A stretch of 64,000 bases of DNA from Ornithinibacillus sp047228935 (GTDB lineage: Bacteria > Bacillota > Bacilli > Bacillales > Amphibacillaceae): NCBI RefSeq assembly GCF_047228935.1, contig NZ_JBFEGG010000001.1:868001-932000 (forward strand), written 5' to 3'. Below, in pieces: positions 53,971 through 62,792 of this stretch. The notes beneath the pieces are model-generated. The model was not told where the DNA came from, searched no databases, and saw only the letters and a list, made by a program, of their open reading frames with translations. Both the position numbers and the translations under genes were made by a program. Position 1 is the first letter of the stretch, and each line of letters starts with the position of its first letter.

Positions 53971-54549
53971 ATGAATATACCAAATAGAATAACTTTATCT
54001 CGAATTTTGTTAATACCTATCTTTATTGTAATCATGAGTGTTCCATTTAATTGGGGAGAATGGGATATTGGGAATTCCTCATTGCCAATTTCACATTTTG
54101 TTGGCGCATTACTATTTATTATTGCGTCTGCAACGGATTGGATTGATGGCCATTATGCAAGAAAGCATAATCTTGTTACGAATTTAGGGAAATTTTTAGA
54201 CCCATTAGCAGATAAATTATTAGTTTCTGCAGCGTTAATTTTACTAGTTGAAATGGGATTAGCACCTGCTTGGGTAGTAATTATTATAATTAGTAGAGAA
54301 TTTGCTGTCACAGGCTTACGCTTAGTTGCTGCTGGTGAAGGAATCGTTCTTGCGGCAGGTAGTATGGGAAAATTAAAAACAGCTACACAAATGATTGCTA
54401 TCGCTGTTCTTCTACTACATAATTTCCCGTTCTCATTTATTGGATTTCCTTTTGGAACGGTAATGCTTTATATTGCCCTATTCTTTACAGTTTTTTCAGG
54501 GTACGATTATTTCGTTAAAAATTGGCATGTAATGAGGGATTCGAAATAA
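53971..54549 (+). CDS. pgsA: CDP-diacylglycerol-glycerol-3-phosphate 3-phosphatidyltransferase
   Basis: PgsA makes phosphatidylglycerol phosphate from CDP-diacylglycerol (made by CdsA, 13518). The 192-residue membrane protein has the full CDP-alcohol phosphotransferase signature (DWIDGHYARKHN...GKFLDPLADK) near residues 55-82. AAGGAG precedes ATG 53971. Its stop overlaps the start of cinA by one base. Confidence 0.97.
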   Translation: MNIPNRITLSRILLIPIFIVIMSVPFNWGEWDIGNSSLPISHFVGALLFIIASATDWIDGHYARKHNLVTNLGKFLDPLADKLLVSAALILLVEMGLAPAWVVIIIISREFAVTGLRLVAAGEGIVLAAGSMGKLKTATQMIAIAVLLLHNFPFSFIGFPFGTVMLYIALFFTVFSGYDYFVKNWHVMRDSK

Positions 54550-55793
54550 TGAATCAAAATAAAGCTGAAATTATTGCGGTTGGTACTGAGCTTTTATTAG
54601 GTCAAATTGCTAATACAAATGCACAATGGATTTCCGAACAGCTTGCTTTATATGGATTAAATGTATTTTATCACGGTGTGGTCGGGGACAATCTAACAAG
54701 GGTAAAGGATACATTTGCTTTAGCAAATGAACGTTCTGATGTTGTCATTGTTACTGGTGGTCTAGGGCCAACCGATGATGATTTAACACGTGAGGCTTTT
54801 CAGTTAATTAGTGGCTTTAACATGATAGAGCATAAACCATCGATGGAGAAAATTGAAGCATTTTTTGCTAAACATCATTCTATTATGACACCAAATAATC
54901 GCAAGCAAGCAAGAGTTTTTGAAGAAGCAATAGTTGTGAATAATAAGGTTGGCATGGCACCAGGAATGCTTGTACATTATAATGATACCATTTGGATATT
55001 CTTACCTGGTGTTCCTCGAGAAATGAAAGCTATGATGCTAGAGGAAGTATTACCAATTTTGAGAAAAGAATTACAGCTTAGTGAGATTATAAAATCATAT
55101 GTTCTTCGCTTTATTGGAATTGGTGAATCAAAGCTAGAACATGAGTTAAAAGAAATAATTGATCAACAAGACAATCCGACTATAGCACCTTTAGCCCAAA
55201 CAAATGGTGTAATAATTCGTTTAACGGTTAAAGCCAAAGAAGAGGAAGAAGCAATAATAAAATTAGAACAGACGAAGGAAAAAATTCTAGCTAAAGTTGG
55301 AAAGTATTATGTTGGTATGAATGATGAAACTGTAGAAAAGGCTATCATCAATAGGTTACGGATGCTCAATTATACGATTGCTTCTGCAGAAAGCGTGACA
55401 GGTGGTAAATTTATTGAAAAAATTATTTCTGTTTCTGGTGCCTCCGATGTGTGTATAGGTTCAATTGTTTGTTATGACAAATCGCTGAAACGGGATATAT
55501 TACATGTATCAGATGAAATTCTTGAGTCGCATGGAACGGTTAGTAGTGAGTGTGCATTAGAAATGTCAAAAAATGTAGCACATAAGCTAAGTTCTAATGT
55601 AGGAATAAGTTTTACTGGCGTTGCCGGTCCTAATTCTGTAGAAGGAAAACCTGTTGGTACAGTTTATATTTCTGTTTATATTAAGAATAAAAACCATCTA
55701 GTAGAAAGATTTGAGTTTACTGGTGATAGAAATGGTATTCGTCAGCGTGCTGTTCAAAAGGGTTTCGAAATTTTATTAAATCTACTAAAATAA
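54549..55793 (+). CDS. cinA: CinA-family protein (competence/damage-inducible, putative nicotinamide-nucleotide amidase)
   Basis: A 414-residue CinA with the N-terminal MoCF-like domain (VGTELLLGQIANTNAQW, GGLGPTDDD) and the C-terminal CinA domain (AESVTGGKF, SFTGVAGP), which in related proteins deamidates nicotinamide mononucleotide. ATG 54549 overlaps the pgsA stop (TAATG). cinA lies just before recA as in many Firmicutes, though here recA has its own promoter. Confidence 0.95.
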   Translation: MNQNKAEIIAVGTELLLGQIANTNAQWISEQLALYGLNVFYHGVVGDNLTRVKDTFALANERSDVVIVTGGLGPTDDDLTREAFQLISGFNMIEHKPSMEKIEAFFAKHHSIMTPNNRKQARVFEEAIVVNNKVGMAPGMLVHYNDTIWIFLPGVPREMKAMMLEEVLPILRKELQLSEIIKSYVLRFIGIGESKLEHELKEIIDQQDNPTIAPLAQTNGVIIRLTVKAKEEEEAIIKLEQTKEKILAKVGKYYVGMNDETVEKAIINRLRMLNYTIASAESVTGGKFIEKIISVSGASDVCIGSIVCYDKSLKRDILHVSDEILESHGTVSSECALEMSKNVAHKLSSNVGISFTGVAGPNSVEGKPVGTVYISVYIKNKNHLVERFEFTGDRNGIRQRAVQKGFEILLNLLK

Positions 55794-55816
55794 TGAAACA
55801 CTAAGTAATAAATCAT

Positions 55817-55863
55817 AAAAAATCGATTATATGGTATTCATTTTCCTTATAATCGATTTTTTT
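55817..55863 (+). terminator. Terminator after cinA
   Basis: AAAATCGATTATA (55819-55831) pairs with TATAATCGATTTT (55848-55860), followed by more T. The symmetry makes it bidirectional. Confidence 0.85.
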
Positions 55864-55887
55864 GTAGATTAACAAGTAAAAAAAAGG

Positions 55888-55901
55888 GGAACATTTATTC
55901 G
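55888..55901 (+). promoter_or_regulatory. LexA (DinR) box upstream of recA
   Basis: GGAACATTTATTCG matches the Gram-positive SOS box (CGAACNNNNGTTCG) at 8 of the 10 fixed positions. It lies just before the recA -35, the same relation as in B. subtilis. Confidence 0.6.
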
Positions 55902-55910
55902 TTTTTTTAC

Positions 55911-55939
55911 TTGGCAAAATGAAGAAAACAATGTATGAT
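55911..55939 (+). promoter_or_regulatory. SigA-type promoter for recA
   Basis: TTGGCA at 55911-55916 and TATGAT at 55934-55939 with a 17-base spacer, about 30 bases before the start codon. Confidence 0.7.
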
Positions 55940-55969
55940 AGATATAGTTAATTTAAGGAGGTAGTTTCG

Positions 55970-57013
55970 TTGAGTGATAGAAAACAAGCCTTAGACATGG
56001 CTTTAAAACAAATAGAAAAACAGTTCGGTAAGGGTTCTGTTATGAAATTGGGAGAACAAGCAGGCCAGAAACTAGCAACTACTTCTAGTGGCTCATTAGC
56101 ATTAGATATTGCATTAGGGATTGGTGGATATCCGAAAGGAAGAATCATTGAAATTTATGGACCAGAGTCATCAGGTAAAACAACTGTTGCTCTACATGCT
56201 ATTGCTGAAGCGCAAAAGGCGGGTGGGCAAGCGGCATTTATTGATGCGGAACATGCACTTGATCCAACGTATGCAAGGGCATTAGGTGTTAATATTGACG
56301 AATTGTTACTATCACAGCCTGATACAGGGGAACAAGCATTAGAAATTGCTGAAGCATTAGTTCGAAGTGGGGCAGTTGACATCTTAGTAGTAGACTCCGT
56401 AGCAGCCTTAGTACCAAAAGCAGAAATTGAAGGTGAAATGGGAGATTCTCACATGGGTCTGCAAGCTAGACTTATGTCACAAGCATTAAGAAAATTATCA
56501 GGTGCAATTAATAAATCCAAAACCACTGCAATTTTCATTAACCAAGTTCGTGAAAAAATCGGTGTTATGTTTGGTAATCCAGAAACCACTCCTGGTGGAC
56601 GTGCATTAAAATTCTATTCATCTGTTCGACTTGAAGTTCGTCGTGCGGAAACGTTAAAACAAGGTAATGATATGATTGGTAATAGAGCAAAAATTAAAGT
56701 TGTAAAAAACAAGGTTGCACCACCTTTTAAAACAGCAGAGGTAGATATTATGTATGGTGAAGGTATTTCTATAGAAGGTGAAATACTTGATATTGGATCA
56801 GACTTAGATGTTGTACAAAAAAGTGGAGCATGGTATGCGTACCAAGGCGAAAGATTAGGTCAAGGAAGAGAGAATGCAAAAGTATTCTTAAAAGAAAATC
56901 CAGAAATTATGGATGAGATTCATCAAGCTATCCGTGATCATTATGAATTAGATGGTGTTGCAGAAGTTGATTTAGAGGACGGGGAGCCAACACAAGAAAC
57001 ACTTGATGTTTAA
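55970..57013 (+). CDS. recA: Recombinase RecA
   Basis: RecA drives homologous recombination and LexA self-cleavage in the SOS response. The 347-residue protein has the Walker A motif GPESSGKTT near residue 64, LLVVDSVAAL-type Walker B, the L2 loop region and a short acidic C-terminus. TTG 55970 is set by AAGGAGG at 55955-55961. It is preceded by its own promoter and SOS-type box and followed by an exceptionally long palindromic terminator. Confidence 0.98.
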   Translation: MSDRKQALDMALKQIEKQFGKGSVMKLGEQAGQKLATTSSGSLALDIALGIGGYPKGRIIEIYGPESSGKTTVALHAIAEAQKAGGQAAFIDAEHALDPTYARALGVNIDELLLSQPDTGEQALEIAEALVRSGAVDILVVDSVAALVPKAEIEGEMGDSHMGLQARLMSQALRKLSGAINKSKTTAIFINQVREKIGVMFGNPETTPGGRALKFYSSVRLEVRRAETLKQGNDMIGNRAKIKVVKNKVAPPFKTAEVDIMYGEGISIEGEILDIGSDLDVVQKSGAWYAYQGERLGQGRENAKVFLKENPEIMDEIHQAIRDHYELDGVAEVDLEDGEPTQETLDV

Positions 57014-57030
57014 ATTTTAAACATAATTAA

Positions 57031-57097
57031 GGGGTCTGTCTTTCTAACATATATGGTATGTATCTCATACGTATATGTTAGAAAGACAGACCTTTTT
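57031..57097 (+). terminator. Very long perfect-stem terminator after recA
   Basis: A 21-base-pair perfect stem (57033-57053 with 57072-57092) with an extra inner GTATG/CATAC pairing (57056-57060 and 57066-57070), followed by TTTTT. The whole hairpin covers 60 bases. Confidence 0.88.
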
Positions 57098-57147
57098 GTA
57101 TTACATAAAATTTTGAAAACAATATTTGTAATATTTTTGTCGATTCC

Positions 57148-57176
57148 TTGACATTATTTTTCTAGACAGATAAAAT
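57148..57176 (+). promoter_or_regulatory. SigA-type promoter for rny
   Basis: Perfect TTGACA at 57148-57153, 17-base spacer, TAAAAT at 57171-57176. The leader to rny is about 110 bases. Confidence 0.72.
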
Positions 57177-57295
57177 TAAATTGTATAATTTTATATTTTT
57201 ATTATACGAATTTTAAATTATTCATTGAATATGGTACATGCCGACAATTTAAATGAATGAACCGAAACAATTTTATAGCAAGAGGAGGTGAAAAC

Positions 57296-58864
57296 GTGGA
57301 AGACTATCTACTCATCTCCATTTTGCTTGCCGTAATTTTCCTTATAGTCGGTTTGTTTGTTGGTTATCTGATTCGTAAATCTATTGCGGAGGCTAAAATT
57401 TCTAGTGCGGAAAACTTAGCGAAGCAAATAGTTGAAGAAGCACATCGAAATGCAGATGCCGCTAAAAAAGAGGCGCTTCTTGAGGCGAAGGATGAAAATC
57501 ATAGACTTCGTCAGCAGACAGAGCAGGAATTACGTGAACGTCGTTCTGAAGTACAAAAGCAAGAAAATCGCCTGATGCAAAGAGAAGAAAATCTGGATAG
57601 AAAAAGTGAAACATTGGATAAGCGCGAGTTGATGCTAGAAAAACGCGAACAATCGCTTACAGAAAAACAACAACAAATTGAAGAAATGGAAAGCAAAGTG
57701 GAAGTATTGCTACAAGAGCAGCAAACGGAGCTTGAACGCATTTCTGGATATACTACTGATCAGGCAAGAAGCATCATTTTAGAGCGGCTTGAAAAGGAAT
57801 TGGCACATGAATCAGCAATTATGATAAAAGAATCTGAAAATCGTGCAAAAGAAGAGGCGGATAAGAAAGCGAAAAGTATTCTATCTTTAGCTTTACAACG
57901 CTGTGCTGCAGACCACGTTGCTGAGACTACTGTATCTGTTGTGAATCTTCCAAATGATGAAATGAAAGGTCGTATTATTGGTCGTGAAGGTCGAAATATT
58001 CGTACGTTAGAAACGTTAACGGGAATCGATTTAATTATTGATGATACACCAGAAGCTGTAATACTTTCTGGTTTTGACCCTATTCGTAGAGAGACGGCTC
58101 GTATAGCGTTAGAAAAACTAGTTCAGGATGGCAGAATTCACCCAGCAAGAATTGAAGAAATGGTGGATAAAGCTCGTCGTGAGGTGGACGAATTTATACG
58201 AGAAGTTGGGGAAGAAACAACATTTGAGGTTGGGGTTCATGGTCTACATCCTGATTTAATTAAAATCCTTGGTCGCCTAAAATATCGTACAAGCTATGGT
58301 CAAAATGTATTGAAGCATTCAACAGAAGTTGCATATTTATCAGGTTTACTTGCTGCTGAATTAGGTGAAGATGAAAGATTAGCAAGAAGAGCTGGATTGC
58401 TTCATGATATTGGTAAGGCAATTGATCATGAAGTAGAAGGAAGCCACGTTGAAATTGGTAAAGAGCTTGCAACGAAATACAAAGAACACGAAGTCGTAAT
58501 CAATGCGATTGCTTCTCACCATGGTGATGAAGAAGCTACTTCCGTCATTTCGGTATTAGTAGCTGCAGCAGATGCATTATCAGCTGCGCGCCCTGGTGCT
58601 AGAAGTGAGACATTAGAAAACTATATCAAACGTTTAGAGAAGCTAGAGGAAATTTCTGAGTCATTTGCAGGTGTTGAAAAATCATTTGCAATACAGGCTG
58701 GTAGAGAAATTCGAATCATGGTTAAGCCAGATGAAATAGATGATATAGATTCTGCACGTATTGCGCGAGATATTCGTAAGCGTATTGAAAGTGAGCTTGA
58801 TTATCCTGGTCATATTAAAGTGACAGTGATTCGTGAAACTAGAGCAGTAGAATATGCTAAATAA
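57296..58864 (+). CDS. rny: Ribonuclease Y
   Basis: RNase Y is the membrane-tied endoribonuclease that starts much mRNA decay in Bacillus. The 522-residue protein has an N-terminal membrane helix (about 4-25), a long coiled coil (about 30-195, rich in Gln/Glu/Arg), a KH domain (GRIIGREGRNIRTLE) and an HD domain (LLHDIGKAIDHE). GAGGAGGTG at 57282-57290 supports GTG 57296. Its partner complex protein YmcA (RicA) is encoded nearby at 62182. Confidence 0.97.
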   Translation: MEDYLLISILLAVIFLIVGLFVGYLIRKSIAEAKISSAENLAKQIVEEAHRNADAAKKEALLEAKDENHRLRQQTEQELRERRSEVQKQENRLMQREENLDRKSETLDKRELMLEKREQSLTEKQQQIEEMESKVEVLLQEQQTELERISGYTTDQARSIILERLEKELAHESAIMIKESENRAKEEADKKAKSILSLALQRCAADHVAETTVSVVNLPNDEMKGRIIGREGRNIRTLETLTGIDLIIDDTPEAVILSGFDPIRRETARIALEKLVQDGRIHPARIEEMVDKARREVDEFIREVGEETTFEVGVHGLHPDLIKILGRLKYRTSYGQNVLKHSTEVAYLSGLLAAELGEDERLARRAGLLHDIGKAIDHEVEGSHVEIGKELATKYKEHEVVINAIASHHGDEEATSVISVLVAAADALSAARPGARSETLENYIKRLEKLEEISESFAGVEKSFAIQAGREIRIMVKPDEIDDIDSARIARDIRKRIESELDYPGHIKVTVIRETRAVEYAK

Positions 58865-58876
58865 TATGTACGGAGT

Positions 58877-58905
58877 AAGTGGGGGATAAAAAGCCCCCAC
58901 TTTTT
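58877..58905 (+). terminator. Terminator after rny
   Basis: AAGTGGGGG (58877-58885) pairs with CCCCCACTT (58894-58902), followed by TTTT. Confidence 0.88.
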
Positions 58906-58996
58906 GTATTTTCTAATAGACCATATATTATTTTGACATTATTTAAAGGATATGAAAAACTAAAACTACATAGAAATGATAAGGATGATTAAAACA

Positions 58997-59794
58997 ATGA
59001 AAATTTTATTTATTGGTGATGTTTTTGGCTCTCCTGGAAGGGATATGGTACATGAATATTTACCTAGACTAAAAGAAAAATATAGACCACATGCGATTAT
59101 TATAAATGGAGAAAATGCCGCTTCAGGTAAAGGGATTACAGAAAAAATATATAAACAGTTTATGGAACTAGGATCACATGTGATTACGATGGGGAATCAC
59201 ACTTGGGACAAAAAGGACATCTTTGAATTTATTGATGATGCTAAGAATTTAATTAGACCAGCAAATTATCCAATAGGTACTCCTGGTAAAGGATTAACTT
59301 TTATAAATATTAATGGAACTGAAGTAGCAGTTATGAATTTACAAGGGCGCACATTCTTACCAGCTATTGATGATCCGTTTACAAAGGCTGATGAACTAAT
59401 TGAAGAGGCAAAGAAAAGAACGAATATTATCTTTTTAGACTTCCACGCTGAAGCTACGAGTGAAAAACAGGCTATGGGTTGGTATGTAGATGGTCGTGTA
59501 AGTGCTGTTGTAGGGACCCATACACATACCCAAACTGCAGATAATCGCATTTTACCGAATGGTACTGCATATATTACTGATGTAGGCATGACGGGACCTT
59601 ATGATGGAATATTAGGAGTTGAACGGGATGCAGTTTTGAAAAAGTTCTTAACAAGCTTACCTGTACGGTTTGAACCGGATACGAATGGAAGGAATCAGTT
59701 AAACGCTGTTTTAGTCACTATAAGTGATGACAATGGAAAGGCAAGTAATATTGATAGAATTATCATAAATGATGACCATCCATTCTTTTCTTAA
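58997..59794 (+). CDS. ymdB: Metallophosphoesterase YmdB
   Basis: A 265-residue phosphodiesterase; B. subtilis YmdB cleaves 2',3'-cyclic nucleotides and affects the choice between motility, biofilm and other cell fates. The metal-binding motifs are all present: GDVFGSPGRD, NGENAASG, GNHTWD, DFHAE and GTHTHTQTAD. AAGGATG at 58981-58987 favours ATG 58997; ATGs at 58976 and 58985 are in frame but do not fit that site. It sits between rny and spoVS as in B. subtilis. Confidence 0.95.
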   Translation: MKILFIGDVFGSPGRDMVHEYLPRLKEKYRPHAIIINGENAASGKGITEKIYKQFMELGSHVITMGNHTWDKKDIFEFIDDAKNLIRPANYPIGTPGKGLTFININGTEVAVMNLQGRTFLPAIDDPFTKADELIEEAKKRTNIIFLDFHAEATSEKQAMGWYVDGRVSAVVGTHTHTQTADNRILPNGTAYITDVGMTGPYDGILGVERDAVLKKFLTSLPVRFEPDTNGRNQLNAVLVTISDDNGKASNIDRIIINDDHPFFS

Positions 59795-59844
59795 AGCCTT
59801 CTGGTAGCATGGATATTTGAATTTTTTGAATTGTTGATGCATAA

Positions 59845-59875
59845 TAAGGTTATAAGCTAACGCCTAAAAGAATAT
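59845..59875 (+). promoter_or_regulatory. Candidate SigH promoter for spoVS
   Basis: TAAGGTTAT (59845-59853) and AAAGAATAT (59867-59875) fit the SigH pattern (AGGAWWW, then GAAT) with 13 bases between. spoVS is SigH-dependent in B. subtilis. Confidence 0.4.
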
Positions 59876-59918
59876 AGTAGCAATAGAACTATAATAGGAA
59901 ATGAAGGAGGTACTAGTA

Positions 59919-60179
59919 TTGGAAATATTGAAGGTCTCAGCTAAATCAAACCCAAATTCAGTAGCGGGAGCACTTGCGAACGTATTACGCGAACGTGGCA
60001 CAGCAGAAATACAGGCTATTGGCGCTGGTGCATTAAACCAGGCCGTAAAAGCAGTTGCTATCGCTAGAGGATTTGTGGCCCCAAGTGGAGTAGATTTAAT
60101 TTGTATTCCAGCTTTTACAGATATTATGATTGACAACGAGGAAAGGACAGCAATTAAATTAATTGTTGAGCCGAGATAA
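59919..60179 (+). CDS. spoVS: Stage V sporulation protein S
   Basis: SpoVS is an 86-residue Alba-like protein needed for normal spore coat and cortex completion. The sequence is almost the family consensus (EILKVSAKSNPNSVAGALA, GAGALNQAVKAVAIARG). TTG 59919 is set by AAGGAGG at 59904-59910; an in-frame ATG at 59901 would place the binding site inside the gene. A terminator follows. Confidence 0.97.
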   Translation: MEILKVSAKSNPNSVAGALANVLRERGTAEIQAIGAGALNQAVKAVAIARGFVAPSGVDLICIPAFTDIMIDNEERTAIKLIVEPR

Positions 60180-60193
60180 CATAATGTATACAT

Positions 60194-60224
60194 AGTGCTA
60201 CGCTTCCTAGCGTAGCACTTTTTT
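60194..60224 (+). terminator. Terminator after spoVS
   Basis: AGTGCTACGC (60194-60203) pairs perfectly with GCGTAGCACT (60210-60219), followed by a run of T. Confidence 0.9.
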
Positions 60225-60275
60225 ATTTCCGCTTACCAATATAGTTGACAATATATATAAACTAGGTAGAGGACT

Positions 60276-60476
60276 AAGCAGTGCAAATACACGCAAACCG
60301 CTTGAAAAGATAAACATTTTTTACTGTGCACGAAGTTTCGTTTCGAAAGTGTTTCATTAAGAGATTATTAGCAGCCCACGGTAAGGAGACGTTACGAGGT
60401 ACTTTCGAGAATAGGTCGCAATGATGCTGTAAGTAAAAGGCTAGTATATTCGAACCGTGGATTACAAGCTATGCTA
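60276..60476 (+). ncRNA. Candidate structured RNA of unknown family between spoVS and miaB
   Basis: The 424 bases between spoVS and miaB hold no credible gene. About 200 of them are distinct: roughly 40% GC by my hand count, against about 25% in the 120 bases that follow. They hold several long-range pairings: CCACGGT (60376-60382) with ACCGTGG (60454-60460), GTGCA (60281-60285) with TGCAC (60328-60332), and ACTTTCGA (60401-60408) with TCGAAAGT (60343-60350). Those last two pairings could make a nested or pseudoknotted fold. I match no riboswitch, tmRNA, 6S, SRP, RNase P or T-box consensus. The strand is not certain; + is assumed because all genes are on +. In B. subtilis this slot holds tdh and kbl. 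Confidence 0.4.
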
Positions 60477-60603
60477 AAATTTAGTTTTAAATTTATTGTG
60501 TCGTTTTCTCACATTTATTGTTAAATTCAATGAAAGGCTTTATACTGTAATAATGAGTAACTATACATATTAAATTCCTGAGCATTAGAAAGGAGTTCGT
60601 CTG

Positions 60604-62181
60604 ATGAATGAAAAACAACGACTTGAACAAGCACAAATAAATCCAGTTCAATCTACTGAAATTAATTCAGAAAAAGATAATATCGAACGTATAAAGAAGA
60701 TGTCTAGTGATGATTTAATTGCAAAATATTTTCAAACAAGTTATCAACCACCTGATTTAAAAAAAGCTAGAAAGCGTCGTAGGGAAGAAGTGCAATTTCA
60801 TTATGACTTTAACATCCCAGAAGATATGCAGGAAATCGGAAAAGGGAAAAAGTTCCTTATCCGTACATATGGTTGCCAAATGAATGAACATGATACAGAA
60901 GTCATGGCAGGTATACTAACAGAGATGGGATATGAGTCTACTACAGAAACTAGTGAAGCAGATCTTATTTTACTTAACACCTGTGCAATCCGTGAAAATG
61001 CAGAGAATAAAGTATTTGGTGAGATTGGCCATTTAAAGCCTTTAAAAGTAGAGAAGCCAGACTTAATTTTAGGGGTCTGTGGTTGTATGTCCCAAGAGGA
61101 GTCTGTTGTTGACCGTATCATGAAAAAGCATCAACATATAGATTTAGTTTTTGGTACACATAATATCCACCGCTTGCCGCATTTAGTAAAAGATGCAATG
61201 TTTGGTAAAGCTCAAGTGGTTGAAGTTTGGTCTAAAGAAGGGGATATAATTGAGAACCTTCCAAAAGTTCGAAACGGAAAAATAAAAGCATGGGTTAACA
61301 TTATGTATGGCTGTGATAAATTCTGTACGTACTGCATTGTTCCGATGACGCGTGGTAAAGAAAGAAGTCGTAGGCCAGAGGATATTATTCAAGAAGTTCG
61401 TCAACTAGCTGCAGAAGGTTATCAAGAGATTACTTTACTCGGACAAAATGTGAATGCTTATGGGAAGGACTTTGAAGATATTGATTATCGATTTGGTGAT
61501 TTAATGGACGATATTCATAAGATTGACATTCCAAGAGTTCGTTTTACTACATCTCATCCAAGAGACTTCGATGATCATTTAATTGAAGTATTAGCTAAAG
61601 GTGGTAACCTACTTGACCATATTCATTTACCAGTTCAATCTGGTAGTAATGAAGTCTTAAAGCGAATGAATCGTAAATATACTCGTGAAGATTATCTTGA
61701 ATTAGTTCGCAAAATTAGAAAAGCAATCCCCAATGCGACATTAACTACAGATATTATTGTAGGGTTCCCGAATGAGACGGAGGAGCAATTTGAGGAAACG
61801 ATGTCTCTAGTAGAGGAAGTAGGCTTTGAAGCTGCCTATACATTTATTTATTCTCCACGTGAGGGTACTCCTGCAGCAAAGAAAAAAGACGACGTACCAG
61901 AAGAAGTGAAAAAGCAACGGCTTTATCGTTTGAACGAACTAGTAAACAAACAATCTGCTGCTTCCATGAAGTCTTATGAAGATAAAATAGTTAAAGTACT
62001 TGTGGAAGGTGAAAGCAAAAAAGATCCAAATGTTCTTGCAGGATACACAGAAAAGAACAAATTAGTTAATTTTAAAGGACCTAAATCGGCAATTGGTAAA
62101 ATTGTAGAAGTTAAAATAACAGAAGCAAAAACATGGTCCTTAAATGGTGTCATGGTCGAAAATACAGTTGAGGTGAAATAA
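60604..62181 (+). CDS. miaB: tRNA-2-methylthio-N6-dimethylallyladenosine synthase MiaB
   Basis: MiaB is a radical-SAM methylthiotransferase that modifies adenosine 37 of tRNAs. The 525-residue protein has the N-terminal UPF0004 domain (TYGCQMNEHDTE, NTCAIRE, GVCGCMSQ) with three Fe-S cysteines, the radical SAM CxxxCxxC (GCDKFCTYCIVP), and a C-terminal TRAM domain. AAAGGAG precedes ATG 60604. The ymcA start follows directly on its stop. Confidence 0.97.
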   Translation: MNEKQRLEQAQINPVQSTEINSEKDNIERIKKMSSDDLIAKYFQTSYQPPDLKKARKRRREEVQFHYDFNIPEDMQEIGKGKKFLIRTYGCQMNEHDTEVMAGILTEMGYESTTETSEADLILLNTCAIRENAENKVFGEIGHLKPLKVEKPDLILGVCGCMSQEESVVDRIMKKHQHIDLVFGTHNIHRLPHLVKDAMFGKAQVVEVWSKEGDIIENLPKVRNGKIKAWVNIMYGCDKFCTYCIVPMTRGKERSRRPEDIIQEVRQLAAEGYQEITLLGQNVNAYGKDFEDIDYRFGDLMDDIHKIDIPRVRFTTSHPRDFDDHLIEVLAKGGNLLDHIHLPVQSGSNEVLKRMNRKYTREDYLELVRKIRKAIPNATLTTDIIVGFPNETEEQFEETMSLVEEVGFEAAYTFIYSPREGTPAAKKKDDVPEEVKKQRLYRLNELVNKQSAASMKSYEDKIVKVLVEGESKKDPNVLAGYTEKNKLVNFKGPKSAIGKIVEVKITEAKTWSLNGVMVENTVEVK

Positions 62182-62610
62182 ATGGCAGAATATACACGCA
62201 CACAAATTCTTGAAGAAGCAAAAAAACTTGCAGATATGCTTGCAAATACAGAAGAAATTGATCGTTTTAAGCAAGTAGAAACTAAGATAAATGAAAATAA
62301 AAAGGTTCAAAAATTAATCCAAAAAATAAAGACGTTACAGAAACAAGCTGTTAATTTCCAAGCCTATGAGAAAAGAGAAGCTTTAAAACGTATAGAGGAT
62401 GAAATTGACCGACTACAAGCAGAGATCGATGAAATTCCCATTGTACAAGAATTTAAAGAAACTCAGATTGTAGTTAATGATGTATTACAGCTTGTTTCCA
62501 AAACAATTGCACGTGAAGTTACGAATAAAGTTATTGAATCAACAGGTGGAGATCCGTTATCAGGAAAAACAGGTAGTGGAGAGAGAAATAGTGTAGGTTG
62601 TGAGCATTAA
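62182..62610 (+). CDS. ymcA: RicA (YmcA), subunit of the RicAFT complex
   Basis: A 142-residue helical protein of the YlbF/YmcA family. With YlbF and YaaT it forms a complex that assists RNase Y and phosphorelay-dependent processes (biofilm, competence, sporulation) in B. subtilis. The single cysteine near the C-terminus (VGCEH) fits the reported Fe-S coordination by the complex. The ATG follows the miaB stop with no gap. A terminator is downstream. Confidence 0.93.
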   Translation: MAEYTRTQILEEAKKLADMLANTEEIDRFKQVETKINENKKVQKLIQKIKTLQKQAVNFQAYEKREALKRIEDEIDRLQAEIDEIPIVQEFKETQIVVNDVLQLVSKTIAREVTNKVIESTGGDPLSGKTGSGERNSVGCEH

Positions 62611-62611
62611 T

Positions 62612-62652
62612 AAAAACAAGCAAGAGATAATAATATTTCTTGCTTGTTTTTT
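62612..62652 (+). terminator. Terminator after ymcA
   Basis: AAAACAAGCAAGA (62613-62625) pairs with TCTTGCTTGTTTT (62638-62650) around a 12-base loop, followed by more T. Confidence 0.88.
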
Positions 62653-62792
62653 ATATATCCCTATAACACGTTCTCTGAAACGGTTATAGCCCAATTTTTA
62701 ACATTCTCCTCAAGTCTTTCTACATTCATTATGCACTTTAGGTATTTGTCTTGCATAAAATGACTATGAAAAAAGAGGAGGTAAACGTTATT

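Noticed and set aside
60258..60290. AGGTAGAGG, similar to the start of a lysine riboswitch
   Set aside because: The other conserved blocks of the lysine riboswitch are not present in order, and the next gene is miaB. I also looked before dapG and found none.
60380..60480. Likeness to the 5' end of tmRNA (GAGACGTTACG) and a T-loop-like TTCGAAC near 60448
   Set aside because: The full tmRNA start, the tag-coding frame and a CCA-type acceptor end are all missing, and smpB is not nearby. The likeness covers only about ten bases.
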